This document shows, in pieces, positions 1 through 7,571 of a stretch of 64,000 bases of DNA. Position numbers and translations under genes: made by a program. The stretch's first letter is position 1. Every line of letters begins with the position of its first letter. Below the pieces are notes generated by a model. That model was not told where the DNA came from, ran no database searches, and saw only the letters and a list, made by a program, of their open reading frames with translations. This stretch comes from Bacteroidia bacterium (GTDB lineage Bacteria; Bacteroidota; Bacteroidia; AKYH767-A; OLB10): positions 992,001 through 1,056,000 of the forward strand of contig JBAOIA010000012.1 of the NCBI GenBank assembly GCA_037045145.1, written 5' to 3'.

Positions 1-1
1 A

Positions 2-562
2 ATCATGCTAAGTGAACCTTTTTATGATAAAATTAACGATTTAAAAACATATACTAATTATAAATCTACTCTCCCGTTAAGTGATGAAAAGTTCAAAATT
101 GAACATCACATGGAATTAATTTTAAGGTATTTTATTGCCAAAAATGGAAAAACAAAATTTGAGAATTATAAAGTTTCCTATACTCACTTGAGTGAATTCA
201 TTGACAAAGAAACTGTAAAACTAATTGAAGATGACTCTTTCAATATTGATACAGAAATTACATTATTCAAAAAAGTATTTGATTTGCTAAATGAAACACT
301 CGGTGCCGACTCATTTAAAAAGTACATTGATGCAAAAGATAGATTTGAAGGACCTTTTGTAGAATCAAGTTTTGAAGCTATCGTTCCAGGCATTGCAAAC
401 AACTATGATAAAATAAAATCAATATCAAAAGAACAGTTAATTCAGAATATCAAGGACATTTATAAGGATACATTGTATCTCGAGTATTCAGAGAGAGGAA
501 CAAAGGCAATTACAAGGATGAAAGGACTAACCGAATTTTCTAATCAATATTTCTCAAAGTGA
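2..562 (+). CDS. DUF262-family protein, C-terminal part (5' end outside the window)
   Basis: The reading frame is open to the left edge, so this is the 3' end of a longer gene; the Met at base 5 is probably internal. The visible 186 or so residues are charged and helical, with a segment near residue 33 (EHHMELILRYF) that resembles the C-terminal part of DUF262/GmrS-like proteins. DUF262 proteins have an N-terminal ParB/Srx-like nucleotide-hydrolysing domain with a DGQQR-type motif, which would lie outside the window. The stop codon overlaps the GTG start of the next gene (GTGA at 559-562), so the two are translationally coupled. The neighbour is a HEPN nuclease of the MAE_28990 type, which often sits beside DUF262 genes in accessory loci. 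A defence or toxin-like role is inferred from family and context only. The family call is moderately sure because the diagnostic N-terminus is missing. Confidence 0.6.
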   Translation: MMLSEPFYDKINDLKTYTNYKSTLPLSDEKFKIEHHMELILRYFIAKNGKTKFENYKVSYTHLSEFIDKETVKLIEDDSFNIDTEITLFKKVFDLLNETLGADSFKKYIDAKDRFEGPFVESSFEAIVPGIANNYDKIKSISKEQLIQNIKDIYKDTLYLEYSERGTKAITRMKGLTEFSNQYFSK

Positions 563-1322
563 AGTACGAACAATTTGAAAATTTATTAGATGAAGATCTT
601 GCTTGGAGAAAAGTAGAGATTTCTGAACTTTTATTGTTAGCAAAAGAGTCTGAAAAGGAAACTATTTTTAAGTCATTAATTCTTTTGCTTTATGCACATT
701 GGGAAGGTTATATAAAAAAGAGTAGTAAGCTATACATAAAATACATTTCAGAAGAAAAAGTAAAACTTAGCGACTTGTCCTATAATTTCAAAGCTGTTGC
801 TTTGAAAGAACATGTAAGTAGATGTATAGAAACCAAAGACAAAATGACTTTGGTAAATGAAATAGCTTTTGTTTCAAGCTTTCTTAAATTCGAAAGCAAG
901 AAATTCAAAATCGATGTGAGACCCGATAATGATTTTGATAATACGATTATTGATACCGAATCCAACTTAAAACCCAAAGTTTTTAAAACATAATCGAAAT
1001 TTTAGGACTTAATTACAAAAAGGCTCTTGAAGCAAGGGAACACTATATAAATAGTCATCTACTTGCTAATAGAAATGCAATCGGACATGGTAGTAAATTT
1101 AACGACACTATTCAGATTGATTTCTCCTTAACATTAAAGGATATAGAAAAATTAAAGGCAATTGTATTTTCAATTATAGATTCTTTCAAGGAAGAGCTAT
1201 TAGAATACATATATAACAAATATTACTTAGTTTCAAATTCTGACAAAAGAAATGAGTTTGAATCAAAGCGAGAGGAAGAGCTAGAAAAATTAATTGCCTC
1301 GATAGAGGAAAGTTTTAAATAG
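559..1322 (+). pseudogene. MAE_28990/MAE_18760-type HEPN nuclease-like protein, broken by a one-base frameshift
   Basis: The GTG start at 559 overlaps the upstream stop codon. The first frame runs to a TAA at 991-993 and contains the family-typical segment LLYAHWEGYIKKS. The next frame back continues with IIEILGLNYKK and then NRNAIGHG, whose R-x4-H is the HEPN catalytic-type motif, ending at TAG 1320-1322. Joined, the product is about 254 residues, with acidic/basic helices at the end (EEELEKLIASIEE). One extra A in the run at 985-988 would restore one frame. A programmed -1 shift is unlikely, because the -1 frame has a TAA at 984-986, directly before the crossing point. HEPN proteins of this kind are RNases or toxin-like effectors; that role here is inference. 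As written, the encoded product stops before the catalytic motif and should be inactive. A sequencing indel would give the same picture. Confidence 0.7.
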
Positions 1323-1595
1323 GCATGCATAATTTTTGTCATACTTTTTGTCCCGACACGCATTTAGCACATTTGCCTCCTCGTTCCTGCGGGGGCAAAA
1401 GAGCTAAGCCAATACATAAACAAAAAGATATGCCAAAAGCAGACGCACCGACAGAGAAAAATCAAATAAAAATCTCTGCCACCGCACTTTTAAAGACAGG
1501 TGGACAAAAAGTAAAACGACCGTGACAGACAAAAATGAAAAATGCAACGATTGCCTAACATTATACCTCCTTGAATAAAGCCCAATTACAAAAAT

Positions 1596-1626
1596 GCCCT
1601 GAGGTGGTAGAACTTTAGGGCTTTTT
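1596..1626. terminator. Rho-independent terminator-like hairpin, possibly bidirectional
   Basis: GCCCTGAGGT at 1596-1605 pairs with ACTTTAGGGC at 1612-1621 (10 bp with two G-U pairs) around the loop GGTAGA, followed by TTTTT on the plus strand. A run of A at 1590-1594 gives a U tract in the other direction. It lies 270 bases after the HEPN gene, so it may end that transcription unit. Confidence 0.65.
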
Positions 1627-1775
1627 GCCATTTGGTGTACAAGCTACACGAGCATTTTCTCCTGGTGGTTTTGTTGCTTTTAGGGGTTGATTTTTAATGT
1701 TTTTTATGGTAGAGGTTTGATGTGTTGTACTTGTTTATTTCTGTTTGAAATATCATAAGTACACAACATTATTCC

Positions 1776-1783
1776 TATATTTG
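1776..1783 (+). promoter_or_regulatory. Candidate Bacteroidota -7 box (TATATTTG)
   Basis: It matches TAnnTTTG exactly, about 100 bases upstream of the start at 1883. No good TTTG or TTG lies at the usual spacing upstream, so the call rests on the -7 box alone. Confidence 0.3.
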
Positions 1784-1882
1784 AACATGTATTTGAAATT
1801 ATTTCATTTCACAACTTGTCCCGATTGCTCGGGAAACTGCATTTACAAGCAATTTGATACAAGTTTCTTTAAAATAAAAATT

Positions 1883-2668
1883 ATGAAAAAAAATTTCTTC
1901 TTACTTTTTTTTGTACTCACCAGTAATTACTTAAAGGCTCAATTTGATTCTGCAGTAGTTATTGCAATTGATGCAAAAGGAAGAAGTGATACTGTATTTT
2001 TTGGCTCTCATCCGACAGCAACTATTGGAGTTGACTTAGCACTTGGAGAAGTTAATATTTACGGACAACAATACGATAGTTTAGATTTAAGAATTATTCA
2101 GAGAAGTGTCATGTGTGATGACTTAGGTATGAATACCTTAATTTATCCAACGGATTTAGACATGAAGAAAGATATTCGAGCTGGGATTGGTTCAGGCCCC
2201 ATACCTTCAAGTAACTTCTCTTTCAAGATTGTTTCCGACACATTCCCCGTTTATATTCGACTGATGAAGTATAACATAGACCTTTTTGCTCAAGTTTTTA
2301 TTTATGATTCAAGTTGTAATAGGTTTCAAGATACAAGTATATGCCCAGTTAATCAGTGTACAATTCCAGATACTTTACTTATTATAAATGCAAATTCAGA
2401 ATTCCGAATTTATCCCGAAGTAATTACATCAGTTAAATCAAATAGTCAAAATCATTTTAAGATTTCACCTAATCCAGCAACTAATAAATTAGTAATTCAG
2501 AGCTCAGAATCTGATATATTAGATATTCAACTATATAATTCAATGGGGAATTATTTGTTATCATCAAAAAAAAATGAAATAGATGTTGAAAATTTAGTGC
2601 AAGGATTATACTTTTTGCAAATCCAAGTAGGTGACAAAATTTACACTTCAAAGTTTATAAAAAATTAA
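1883..2668 (+). CDS. Secreted protein with T9SS type A sorting domain, function unknown
   Basis: A 261-residue protein. The start at 1883 was preferred to an upstream in-frame Met at 1745 because it gives a clean signal peptide (MKKNFFLLFFVLTSNYLKAQ) ending in the KAQ typical of Bacteroidota. Residues of roughly 25-180 are beta-rich and not recognised; they contain several Cys (for example CPVNQC) that could form disulfides. The last 70 or so residues are a T9SS type A sorting domain: FKISPNPATNK, then LDIQLYNSMGNYL, and finally LVQGLYFLQIQVG and KFIKN. The protein should therefore cross the inner membrane by Sec and reach the cell surface through the type IX system. It stands alone between non-coding spacers, so the context gives no further role. 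Confidence 0.75.
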   Translation: MKKNFFLLFFVLTSNYLKAQFDSAVVIAIDAKGRSDTVFFGSHPTATIGVDLALGEVNIYGQQYDSLDLRIIQRSVMCDDLGMNTLIYPTDLDMKKDIRAGIGSGPIPSSNFSFKIVSDTFPVYIRLMKYNIDLFAQVFIYDSSCNRFQDTSICPVNQCTIPDTLLIINANSEFRIYPEVITSVKSNSQNHFKISPNPATNKLVIQSSESDILDIQLYNSMGNYLLSSKKNEIDVENLVQGLYFLQIQVGDKIYTSKFIKN

Positions 2669-2674
2669 AACTGC

Positions 2675-2761
2675 CTATAACACATAAGTCTTAAAAGCAT
2701 CTTCATAAGAAGCTCTTCCTACTTTTTTCTTTTCTTCCTGAACTAAACGCTGAATACCGGG
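2675..2761 (-). pseudogene. Possible 3' remnant of an unknown gene
   Basis: In one minus-strand frame, 28 codons lie between stops and read PGIQRLVQEEKKK followed by VGRASYEDAFKTYVL. The composition looks like the end of a real protein helix, but there is no start codon and an in-frame TAA lies immediately upstream at 2762-2764. It may be the tail of a deleted gene such as a small DNA-binding protein. The family is not identified, and chance cannot be excluded at this length. Confidence 0.25.
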
Positions 2762-2925
2762 TTACTTTAATCTAATTTACTTACAAATGCATCTACATAT
2801 CAAATCTTATTATTCTTTGCTATCCTACTCTATAGGTTTGAAATGGTGATTTAGTGGCGATTGTTTCCTTTTATTATGGGCATTTATAGTTGCTGTTTTT
2901 CTCCTTAAAACTATTGAAATTAATA

Positions 2926-2933
2926 TATATTTG
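2926..2933 (+). promoter_or_regulatory. Candidate -7 box (TATATTTG)
   Basis: An exact TAnnTTTG match 67 bases before the start at 3001. No strong TTTG lies at 17-23 bases upstream, so confidence is low. Confidence 0.3.
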
Positions 2934-3000
2934 TAAATGCTTTTAGATCTTTTTTTACAGACTAATGTTACTTGCAACTATTAACTTAACATACAAATAC

Positions 3001-4197
3001 ATGAAACGACATTTTATTATTTTAATTATTCTACACCTATGTGTCACAGGTTATGGACAAAGTATAAGCCAATTAGGGAGTTGGAATAACAATGCAAACT
3101 TTGTGATAAAATACTATCAAAATAAAGTTATAACAAGTACCACTTCAGGTATACAATTTATTGATGTTTCAAATCCGTTATCGCCAAATCCAACAGCTTC
3201 TATAGGTAATCCTGGAAGCTTTCCAATGGCAATAGAAATAGATGGCAATTATGCTTATTTTGGAGGTGGAATGACTGATTATTTTATGATTGCTGATATT
3301 TCAAATATTAATTTTCCTGTTCAGGTAGGCATAAATACAGCTATTTACGGCACAGCCAATCAAATAGCAATATCAGGTAATTATGCATTTATGGCAACAA
3401 ATACAGACACTCTTTATTCAATTGATATTTCAAATAAGACTAACCCTATTGTTATTGGTAAAATATACTTGGGAAGTTTTCCTGGTGGTATTGCTATTCA
3501 AGGCAATAATGTTTATGTAGGTACTAGTGCGGGACTTAAAGTAATAAATGTTAGTATCCCTTCAAATCCTAATATAATAACCACTTTTGGTAGTGGTTAT
3601 TCAAAAATTGCTCCTGACTTTGTAAACCAAAGATTGTTTGTTGCAAAAGGAAGCGGATTTGATGCAATAAGTATAGCAAATCCAACTTCACCCTCTGGGA
3701 TATTTATGGGAATTGGTGGTGGATCTGGAGGTGATATTTGCTATTGGAATAATTATGTATTCCAAAATGGATCAGGTAATGTAAGTGCATTTCAGGTTAA
3801 TTCAACATCAGCTAGTAATTTAGGTTCATTCAACTCTACTTTTACTGGACAGGTAAATGGAATAGCAGCTAAGGACTCAGTTTTTTATGTTACAACTGTT
3901 AATAACCTACATGTATTAAAATTGGGTACTTCTATTAACACAGGAATTAATGAAGAATATCCGAATAGCGTTAACATATTTCCAAATCCAGTTGTTGATT
4001 ATATGACAATTGAATTTCAAAATTCAGCAAACAATACGAAAATTGAAATCACTGATATTAATGGCCGCATAATTAAATCAGTTAAAAATTTTGGTGATTC
4101 GATTAGCATAGACATGAAAGAAGAACATTCCGGAGTCTATTTTGTAAACATCCACCAAGAAAACTCAAACACTAGAAAAATAATCTTAAAGAATTAA
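3001..4197 (+). CDS. LVIVD-repeat beta-propeller protein with T9SS sorting domain
   Basis: A 398-residue protein. The ATG at 3001 gives a signal peptide (MKRHFIILIILHLCVTGYGQ); an upstream in-frame Met at 2965 would spoil it. The body has repeated blades of about 40-45 residues with LVIVD-like cores: IQFIDVSNPLSPNP, FMIADISNINFPVQ, LYSIDISNKTNPIV, LKVINVSIPSNPN and FDAISIANPTSPS. Such repeats form a beta-propeller, usually for binding at the cell surface; no catalytic motif is apparent. The C-terminal 75 or so residues are a type A sorting domain (VNIFPNPVVDYMTIEF, IEITDINGRII, HSGVYFVNIH, KIILKN), so export by T9SS is expected. It has its own upstream region and no operon partner. The ligand is unknown. 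Confidence 0.82.
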   Translation: MKRHFIILIILHLCVTGYGQSISQLGSWNNNANFVIKYYQNKVITSTTSGIQFIDVSNPLSPNPTASIGNPGSFPMAIEIDGNYAYFGGGMTDYFMIADISNINFPVQVGINTAIYGTANQIAISGNYAFMATNTDTLYSIDISNKTNPIVIGKIYLGSFPGGIAIQGNNVYVGTSAGLKVINVSIPSNPNIITTFGSGYSKIAPDFVNQRLFVAKGSGFDAISIANPTSPSGIFMGIGGGSGGDICYWNNYVFQNGSGNVSAFQVNSTSASNLGSFNSTFTGQVNGIAAKDSVFYVTTVNNLHVLKLGTSINTGINEEYPNSVNIFPNPVVDYMTIEFQNSANNTKIEITDINGRIIKSVKNFGDSISIDMKEEHSGVYFVNIHQENSNTRKIILKN

Positions 4198-4410
4198 CTG
4201 CAAGTAGCACAGGCTTTGCTTTAGTGGGCGGAAAGTGCGAATAGAAACATTTGAACCTTCAATATTTTGGTGTCATAAGATTTCAAAAGCCCACCAACGC
4301 AATACACAAACCGTTATGCTGCGAAAATATCAGTTTCTATTAAAATTTTATTGCTAAAATTATCACACAAGCATCCGTTTACGAAACAAAGATCACACTA
4401 AACGCTTTTG

Positions 4411-5598
4411 TTACTGCTTCAATTCGCAAAGTGCCATATAAGTCATCAACCCCACTCCTGTTTTTAATGCATCCTCATCAATATCAAATGTTGAGGTATG
4501 TACAGAAGATGTTATGTTTTTTTGTTCGTTCCTCACGCCAAGTCTGTAAAAACAAGCAGGTGCCTGCTGCGAATAGAAAGAGAAATCTTCTGCTGCCATC
4601 CAGATGTCAAGATCCAGCACGTTTTCTTTCCCCAAATAATCAACAGCATTTTTCCTGGCCGATGCAGTAAGTTCCGGATTGTTAACCAATGCAGGATATC
4701 CCCTCACAATTTTAAATTCACACTTACCTCCCATTCCTTCAGCTATAGCTTCAGCCATCTTTATCATTTTTGCATGGGCATCATTACGCCATTTCTCGTC
4801 CAGTGTTCTGAATGTTCCTTCTATATAAACAGTGTCGGGAATAACATTGGTTGCCCCATTGGCAATCACTTTACCAAAGGAAAGCACACTGGGCATTATT
4901 GGGTTGGCATTGCGGCTAACCAATTGCTGCAGTGCCACAATTAAATGTGATGATATTAAAACCGGATCAATGTTAAGATGTGGAATGGCACCGTGTCCGC
5001 CTTTACCTTTCACGGTAACATAAATCTCATCCGTACTTGCCATGTATATGCCACTTCTGAAACCAACCTTACCCACTTCAATATGCGGCATAACGTGCTG
5101 TCCTAAAATGCCGGAAATAGTTGGATTTTTTAATGCGCCTTCTTGTATCATTAACGATGCACCTCCGGGAAGTTTTTCTTCTCCAGGCTGAAAAAGCAAT
5201 TTAACAGTGCCCGAAAATTCATTTCGCATTTGAGTCAACAAAGTTGCTACCCCCAGTAAAGATGAAGTATGTACATCGTGTCCGCAAGCATGCATAACAC
5301 CTGCATTTACTGAGGCATATTCTGATTTATTGGTTTCCTGAATGGGCAAAGCATCCATATCGCCTCTTAAAGCAATAACTTTTGAAGCAGGGTTGTTACC
5401 TTCTATCAACGCCACAATTCCGGTACCGGCAATTTTATGTTTTTTGTCAACCCCAATTTCACTCAATCTTTGCCAAACATATTCCTGTGTTTTAAACTCC
5501 TGAAATGACAATTCAGGATGTTTATGCAGATGCCTTCTGTCGGCTAATGTATTATTAAAGTTATCTTCTGCAAGACGTTTAATCTTTTCTACCATCAT
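4411..5598 (-). CDS. M20-family amidohydrolase (N-acyl-amino-acid/hippurate hydrolase type)
   Basis: A 395-residue cytoplasmic metallopeptidase-like enzyme of the usual family length. Hallmarks in order are RRHLHKHPELSFQE near the N-terminus, LRGDMDALPI, the metal-binding MHACGHDVHTSSLLG, LLFQPGEE (the acidic catalytic/metal residues), GQHVMPHIEVGKVG, and the lid-domain motif GKGGHGAIPHL. A late AEDFSFY segment carries a further conserved acidic residue. Members hydrolyse N-acyl or N-aromatic amino acids, releasing the free amino acid, with two divalent metals. Substrate cannot be read from sequence. The start is ATGATG; either codon (5598 or 5595) is possible. It is transcribed alone, divergent from the protease lipoprotein at 5757. 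Confidence 0.88.
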   Translation of the reverse strand: MMVEKIKRLAEDNFNNTLADRRHLHKHPELSFQEFKTQEYVWQRLSEIGVDKKHKIAGTGIVALIEGNNPASKVIALRGDMDALPIQETNKSEYASVNAGVMHACGHDVHTSSLLGVATLLTQMRNEFSGTVKLLFQPGEEKLPGGASLMIQEGALKNPTISGILGQHVMPHIEVGKVGFRSGIYMASTDEIYVTVKGKGGHGAIPHLNIDPVLISSHLIVALQQLVSRNANPIMPSVLSFGKVIANGATNVIPDTVYIEGTFRTLDEKWRNDAHAKMIKMAEAIAEGMGGKCEFKIVRGYPALVNNPELTASARKNAVDYLGKENVLDLDIWMAAEDFSFYSQQAPACFYRLGVRNEQKNITSSVHTSTFDIDEDALKTGVGLMTYMALCELKQ

Positions 5599-5696
5599 AA
5601 TACCCTCAAAATTAAAATTTTATTAATCACACTATGCCTAAAAAATACTACAAATTAAGTATTGTAGGCACCGGCAAAAATAACCAGATTTGGTGA

Positions 5697-5727
5697 TTGA
5701 CATTTTAGTTTAATTGATTCTATTTTG
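5697..5727 (+). promoter_or_regulatory. Candidate promoter for the papain-like lipoprotein gene
   Basis: TTG at 5697-5699, 21 bases, then TATTTTG at 5721-5727. The -7 box is one base shorter than TAnnTTTG, so this is a near match only. It lies 29 bases before the start codon. Confidence 0.35.
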
Positions 5728-5756
5728 TAAAAATTACCAATTTAAAATATATTAAT

Positions 5757-7469
5757 ATGAAAAACCGCAGAATTTTATTACTCTTTACTCTTGCATTTGC
5801 TATGGCAATTGCAGGCTGTAAGAAAGAAAAAGATGACAGCCCATCACCAACACCTCCCACTCCTATTCCTCCCACGCCTTCTGGCAACACACCAAAAAAT
5901 TTAGGATGGAACGGCACCGATAACCCCAATTCTGTACCTACTTCAGTTACCAATACACCTATTTATAATAGTGGAACATTACCACAATCTGTAAGCCTAC
6001 TACCACAATTTCCGCCAATTGGCGATCAAGGACAGTATGGTACTTGTGTAGCATGGGCTGCTGGTTACAATATGAAAACTGTTATTGATGCAATCCAACA
6101 AAATCTTAATGCCAGCGATTTAACAAATACAAACAAGCAAACCAGTCCTAAGGATGTTTTTCTTGCTATTCCCGATGCTAAAAAAGGACAAAATTGCAGT
6201 GGTACAAACTTTTCAGATGCAATGGACTTGTTATTGAATCGCGGGGCAGCAACTATGCAAACTGTTCCTTACACCAATCTTGGAAATTGTGCCAACTCCG
6301 GAGTACAAAGCAACTGGACTCAGGAAGCCAATCAGCGTAAAATTAAAAATTACAGAAAAATTTCGCCTACTATTCAGAGTGTAAAAGAACAACTGGCAAA
6401 CAAAATACCTGTAGTAATTGGAGCAAAGCTTTCAGACAATTTTATGACATGGAACAGTGATGCCGTTTACAATTCAAATTCAACATACAATCAGGTAGGA
6501 CAACATTCGTATCATGCACTGATAATTTCAGGCTATGATGACAGTAAAGGCGCCAATGGTGCTTTCAAAGTTGTAAACTCATGGGGTACCAATTGGGGTG
6601 ATATCGGATATATCTGGATAGATTATAATTTTCTTGTAAACGAATTCGTATTTGATCAGAATTTTTACACTGCCACAACCGATGGCGGAACCAATCCGCC
6701 TTCACCTACTCCAACACCTTCCGGAGGCGTTGACCTTGCCTCCTGGGTGTTTGGTGATGAAACGACTTATGGATCTACACAAACACAATACTACAACGAA
6801 CGTGTTGTTTATTGGAATCTTTACAACATTGGTAATTCATCTGCTGCAAGTTCATCAAACTGGAGTTTGTACTACATATACTTTAATGCTTATGATGCCA
6901 ACGATTATGGTATTCTTTTTTACGATGAATTTAATACGTCTATTGCTCAAAACACCTACCTAGTTGACCCAAACGATCCAAATCACATTACTCTGAATAT
7001 TGATATACCTGCCAATAACGATTTGGGAACTGTAGCTTTTGGAACACAACAATTATATCAGGTTTATTACACACCATCATCATTAAATGGAGCTTATTAT
7101 ATTGTAATGATAGCAGATGCAGAAAATGCATTTAACGAAGGCAATGAGCAGAATAATTTTTTCTATACAACAGATCAATATCCTAAAGTATTTCAAAATG
7201 GATATAGTAACCGCGTAACAGCTCAAATGCAATCAACCAATGCGACAAATTTTGTAGAATATAAGTTTATCAACAAACTCCACCCTTCAAAACACAATCT
7301 GACATCAAATATTTATAACACAGTTGTTACCAAACAAATGCCCAATGCCTATTCATCAGAAGAAATCGGACAGATGCTGAAGATTAAGAAAAAAACAGGT
7401 GACCTTGACCATAAAATTGCCGAATTTAAAATGAGACAAAAAGGCAATGGTGGTTTCGGCACCAAATAA
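5757..7469 (+). CDS. Lipoprotein with a C1A papain-like cysteine protease domain
   Basis: A 570-residue protein. The N-terminus is a lipoprotein signal (MKNRRILLLFTLAFAMAIAGC, lipid Cys21) followed by a Lys/Asp stretch and a Pro/Thr linker. The protease domain spans about residues 75-310. DQGQYGTCVAWA supplies the oxyanion Gln91 and catalytic Cys97, spaced six apart as in papain. SYHALIISGYDD supplies His253, and VVNSWGTNWGD supplies Asn274. A second PSPTPTP linker near residue 318 leads to a beta-rich domain (about 325-490) of a CARDB-like kind, then a Lys-rich tail. No propeptide of the classic papain type is obvious, so activation is unclear. The enzyme is likely anchored to the outer or inner membrane and faces out of the cytoplasm. 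A strong terminator follows. Confidence 0.85.
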   Translation: MKNRRILLLFTLAFAMAIAGCKKEKDDSPSPTPPTPIPPTPSGNTPKNLGWNGTDNPNSVPTSVTNTPIYNSGTLPQSVSLLPQFPPIGDQGQYGTCVAWAAGYNMKTVIDAIQQNLNASDLTNTNKQTSPKDVFLAIPDAKKGQNCSGTNFSDAMDLLLNRGAATMQTVPYTNLGNCANSGVQSNWTQEANQRKIKNYRKISPTIQSVKEQLANKIPVVIGAKLSDNFMTWNSDAVYNSNSTYNQVGQHSYHALIISGYDDSKGANGAFKVVNSWGTNWGDIGYIWIDYNFLVNEFVFDQNFYTATTDGGTNPPSPTPTPSGGVDLASWVFGDETTYGSTQTQYYNERVVYWNLYNIGNSSAASSSNWSLYYIYFNAYDANDYGILFYDEFNTSIAQNTYLVDPNDPNHITLNIDIPANNDLGTVAFGTQQLYQVYYTPSSLNGAYYIVMIADAENAFNEGNEQNNFFYTTDQYPKVFQNGYSNRVTAQMQSTNATNFVEYKFINKLHPSKHNLTSNIYNTVVTKQMPNAYSSEEIGQMLKIKKKTGDLDHKIAEFKMRQKGNGGFGTK

Positions 7470-7496
7470 GCTCAATATTTAAACCGCAAACTATTT

Positions 7497-7530
7497 AATC
7501 CCGGTAAGAAATTTTCTGCCGGGATTTTTT
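7497..7530 (+). terminator. Rho-independent terminator after the protease gene
   Basis: AATCCCGG (7497-7504) pairs perfectly with CCGGGATT (7519-7526) around a 14-base loop, followed by a T run to 7530. It ends the unit 5757-7469. Confidence 0.85.
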
Positions 7531-7571
7531 CTGTTCTCTTAAATGATTTTTAAACTTGTAAAAAAAATATC

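Larger units (their letters stand above)
1323..1882. other. Non-coding accessory spacer
   Basis: About 560 bases without a convincing gene. The small open frame from 1325 has no family signature and low coding quality. Visible elements are a hairpin at 1373-1398 (TTGCCTCC pairing with GGGGGCAA), a terminator-like hairpin at 1596-1626, a TATATTTG box at 1776, and a perfect 6-bp hairpin at 1819-1834 (TCCCGA, loop TTGC, TCGGGA) about 50 bases before the next start codon. GCCTAAC at 1553-1559 fits the attC-type half-site RYYYAAC, but no partner site or integrase was found. Confidence 0.5.
2669..3000. other. Non-coding spacer with a possible degraded coding fragment
   Basis: 332 bases between two T9SS cargo genes. 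GCCTATAAC at 2673-2681 resembles GCCTAAC in the previous spacer. The minus strand of 2675-2761 reads as a helical, coding-like peptide ending in a stop (listed separately). A TATATTTG box lies at 2926-2933. Nothing else was recognised. Confidence 0.4.

Noticed and set aside
985..993. Programmed -1 frameshift in the HEPN gene
   Set aside because: The run TTTTTAAAAC looks slippery, but the -1 frame has a TAA at 984-986 directly before the crossing, and the Lys codon would re-pair with TAA, so a normal tandem slip does not work.
1325..1525. 66-codon open frame
   Set aside because: Composition follows the repeated-looking spacer, with no family signature and no RBS or promoter. It is probably non-coding.
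1551..1630. Integron attC site
   Set aside because: Only one half-site string (GCCTAAC) fits. The hairpin at 1596-1626 is a terminator with a U tract, and no integrase is present.
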